A stretch of DNA of 64,000 nucleotides from Isoetes taiwanensis (Eukaryota > Streptophyta > Lycopodiopsida > Isoetales > Isoetaceae). The notes under the pieces were generated by a model. That model saw nothing but the letters and a program-made list of their open reading frames with translations, was not told where the DNA came from and did not search any database. Below are positions 63,230 through 64,000 of the stretch, one piece after another. Within the stretch, counting starts at the first letter, position 1; each line of letters starts with the position of its first letter. The position numbers and the translations under genes are program-made. The stretch spans positions 21,990,141 through 22,054,140 of the forward strand of contig JAJEKV010000004.1 in NCBI GenBank assembly GCA_021234155.1. The letters are read 5' to 3'.

Positions 63230-64000
63230 TGTGACGTTGCAGGGGAATATACGCCATAAATACGTATATTCCTGGACCCGTCACTATACAAGTCTACTCA
63301 TGTAGCCTTGTATACCTTAGGAAGTGGCAATGGGTGCACATCTAAGTTAAATGCTTAACTTAGATAACCTTAGGATAAGGTCCATTTCCACATGGCCTTA
63401 TCTCATTGGGCAACATACACGGCCCCACCCATTGGTGCCACGTGGCATCCCATGTGGACCCTAACTTATATTAGCACAAACCCTAACCCTAGACCTCTTT
63501 CCTGACCCTAGCACCATGAGACTCATCTACGCACTCGAAACTCCGTTTCGAGCACCGTTTGTTGTGTCATAGGCTAGTGCAGCAGCCCCCGGAGTGTGGA
63601 TTACAGCTTCGACCAATTCGAAGACCATGGAGACGCCAAGATTGGGAAGGAGTGCTTTTGGAGCAGGTATGTGGAGTAGTGCTCTTGGTAGATCATCTGG
63701 AAGTTAGCACTCCAGATGGGTTAGTATTTCGTAGCTAGAGTAGAGCCATCCTAGAACCCTTATTCAACATCTTGAACCCTAATCAAGGAACCATAACTGT
63801 AAGTTAGATGTGTATGATTAGGTTAAGATGTTACTATGATTATGTTATGATGGTATGTGATATTGGTTGATCATGTTGCTCCTCTTGTATGGGGAAGGGG
63901 GGTAGAGACCTAGAGCCATATGTAGTATGCTCCTAGTTTAGACCCCTTAGTTCCCCTTAGTTACGGCCTGTGCATAAGAGCCCACCGGGCTATTGGGGCT
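63230..64000 (+). mobile_element. chromovirus 3' LTR (partial, runs off the window)
   Basis: Starts with TG after the polypurine tract. Contains three hairpins (63231-63284, 63340-63365, 63374-63402), a G-box CACGTG in a palindrome TGCCACGTGGCA (63436-63447), a TATA-like ttatatta (about 63466-63473) and a telo-box AAACCCTAA (about 63478). These are plausible promoter elements of the LTR. The CA end is not in the window. Confidence 0.75.

Larger units (their letters stand above)
57609..64000 (+). mobile_element. Ty3/gypsy chromovirus, degraded, no 5' LTR seen
   Basis: Plus-strand LTR retrotransposon with gag, protease, RT, RNase H, integrase and a C-terminal chromodomain, then a tandem array, a polypurine tract and a 3' LTR that runs past the window end. 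Domain order (RT-RNase H-integrase) is Ty3/gypsy, and the chromodomain places it in chromoviruses, which direct integration to marked chromatin. Frameshifts and stops occur in each domain. A matching 5' LTR or primer-binding site upstream of gag was not found, so the 5' end may be deleted. Confidence 0.88.

Noticed and set aside
63478-63491. Telomere-like aaaccctaaccct
   Set aside because: Only about two units inside an LTR; a telo-box, not a telomere array.

Overview
The window is nuclear DNA from a land plant with a large, repeat-rich genome. The support is spliced exon remnants of a plant-type HAK/KUP potassium transporter, L1-like LINEs with zf-RVT ends, a Ty3/gypsy chromovirus with a chromodomain, a Helitron-like terminus and a receptor-like kinase fragment. 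I cannot name the species. Nothing looks bacterial, organellar or viral in the infectious sense, and I recognise no rRNA, tRNA or CRISPR array. Almost every coding region is a relic with frameshifts and stops, so most entries are pseudogenes or mobile elements rather than working genes.

Layout. At 1-9.0 kb four minus-strand LINE relics lie head to tail; three visible junctions are (GA)n tracts, which are (CT)n on the element strand. At 9.7-13.3 kb is a plus-strand HAK/KUP relic with recognisable exons and splice sites; part of its last exon recurs at 20.65 kb. At 13.5-29.4 kb is mostly AT-rich, gene-poor DNA with dispersed repeats, the clearest being an ~850-900 bp direct duplication (24.9 and 26.9 kb). 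At 29.4-31.8 kb a minus-strand LINE end abuts a plus-strand LINE (family B). At 33.6-37.2 kb are a short LINE terminus and a nearly complete but broken LINE (family C), then a kinase fragment. At 38-41.7 kb is a composite dispersed repeat also found piecemeal at 22, 27.9 and 31.8 kb.

At 41.7-51.5 kb is a nested transposon: a family-B LINE on plus is split by a full-length ~6.5 kb L1-like LINE (family A) on minus, bounded by a perfect 16-bp target-site duplication. At 51.7 kb is a Helitron-like 3' terminus (minus). At 53.3-54.4 kb is a decayed histone H3 relic that starts with an H3-type tail and has a histone fold with CENH3-like residues. At 54.6-57.4 kb are palindromic GC-rich repeats and an unidentified coding relic split by a ~500 bp element with 9-bp terminal inverted repeats. 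At 57.6-64 kb is a degraded chromovirus (gag, protease, RT, RNase H, integrase, chromodomain), a ~100-bp tandem array, polypurine tract and the start of a hairpin-rich 3' LTR that runs off the window.

No gene cooperation can be inferred; the story is layered transposition and decay. The most interesting items are the CENH3-like relic, the (CT)n-joined LINE array, the nested LINE with a perfect duplication despite altered catalytic residues, and the TIR element inside an unknown coding relic.
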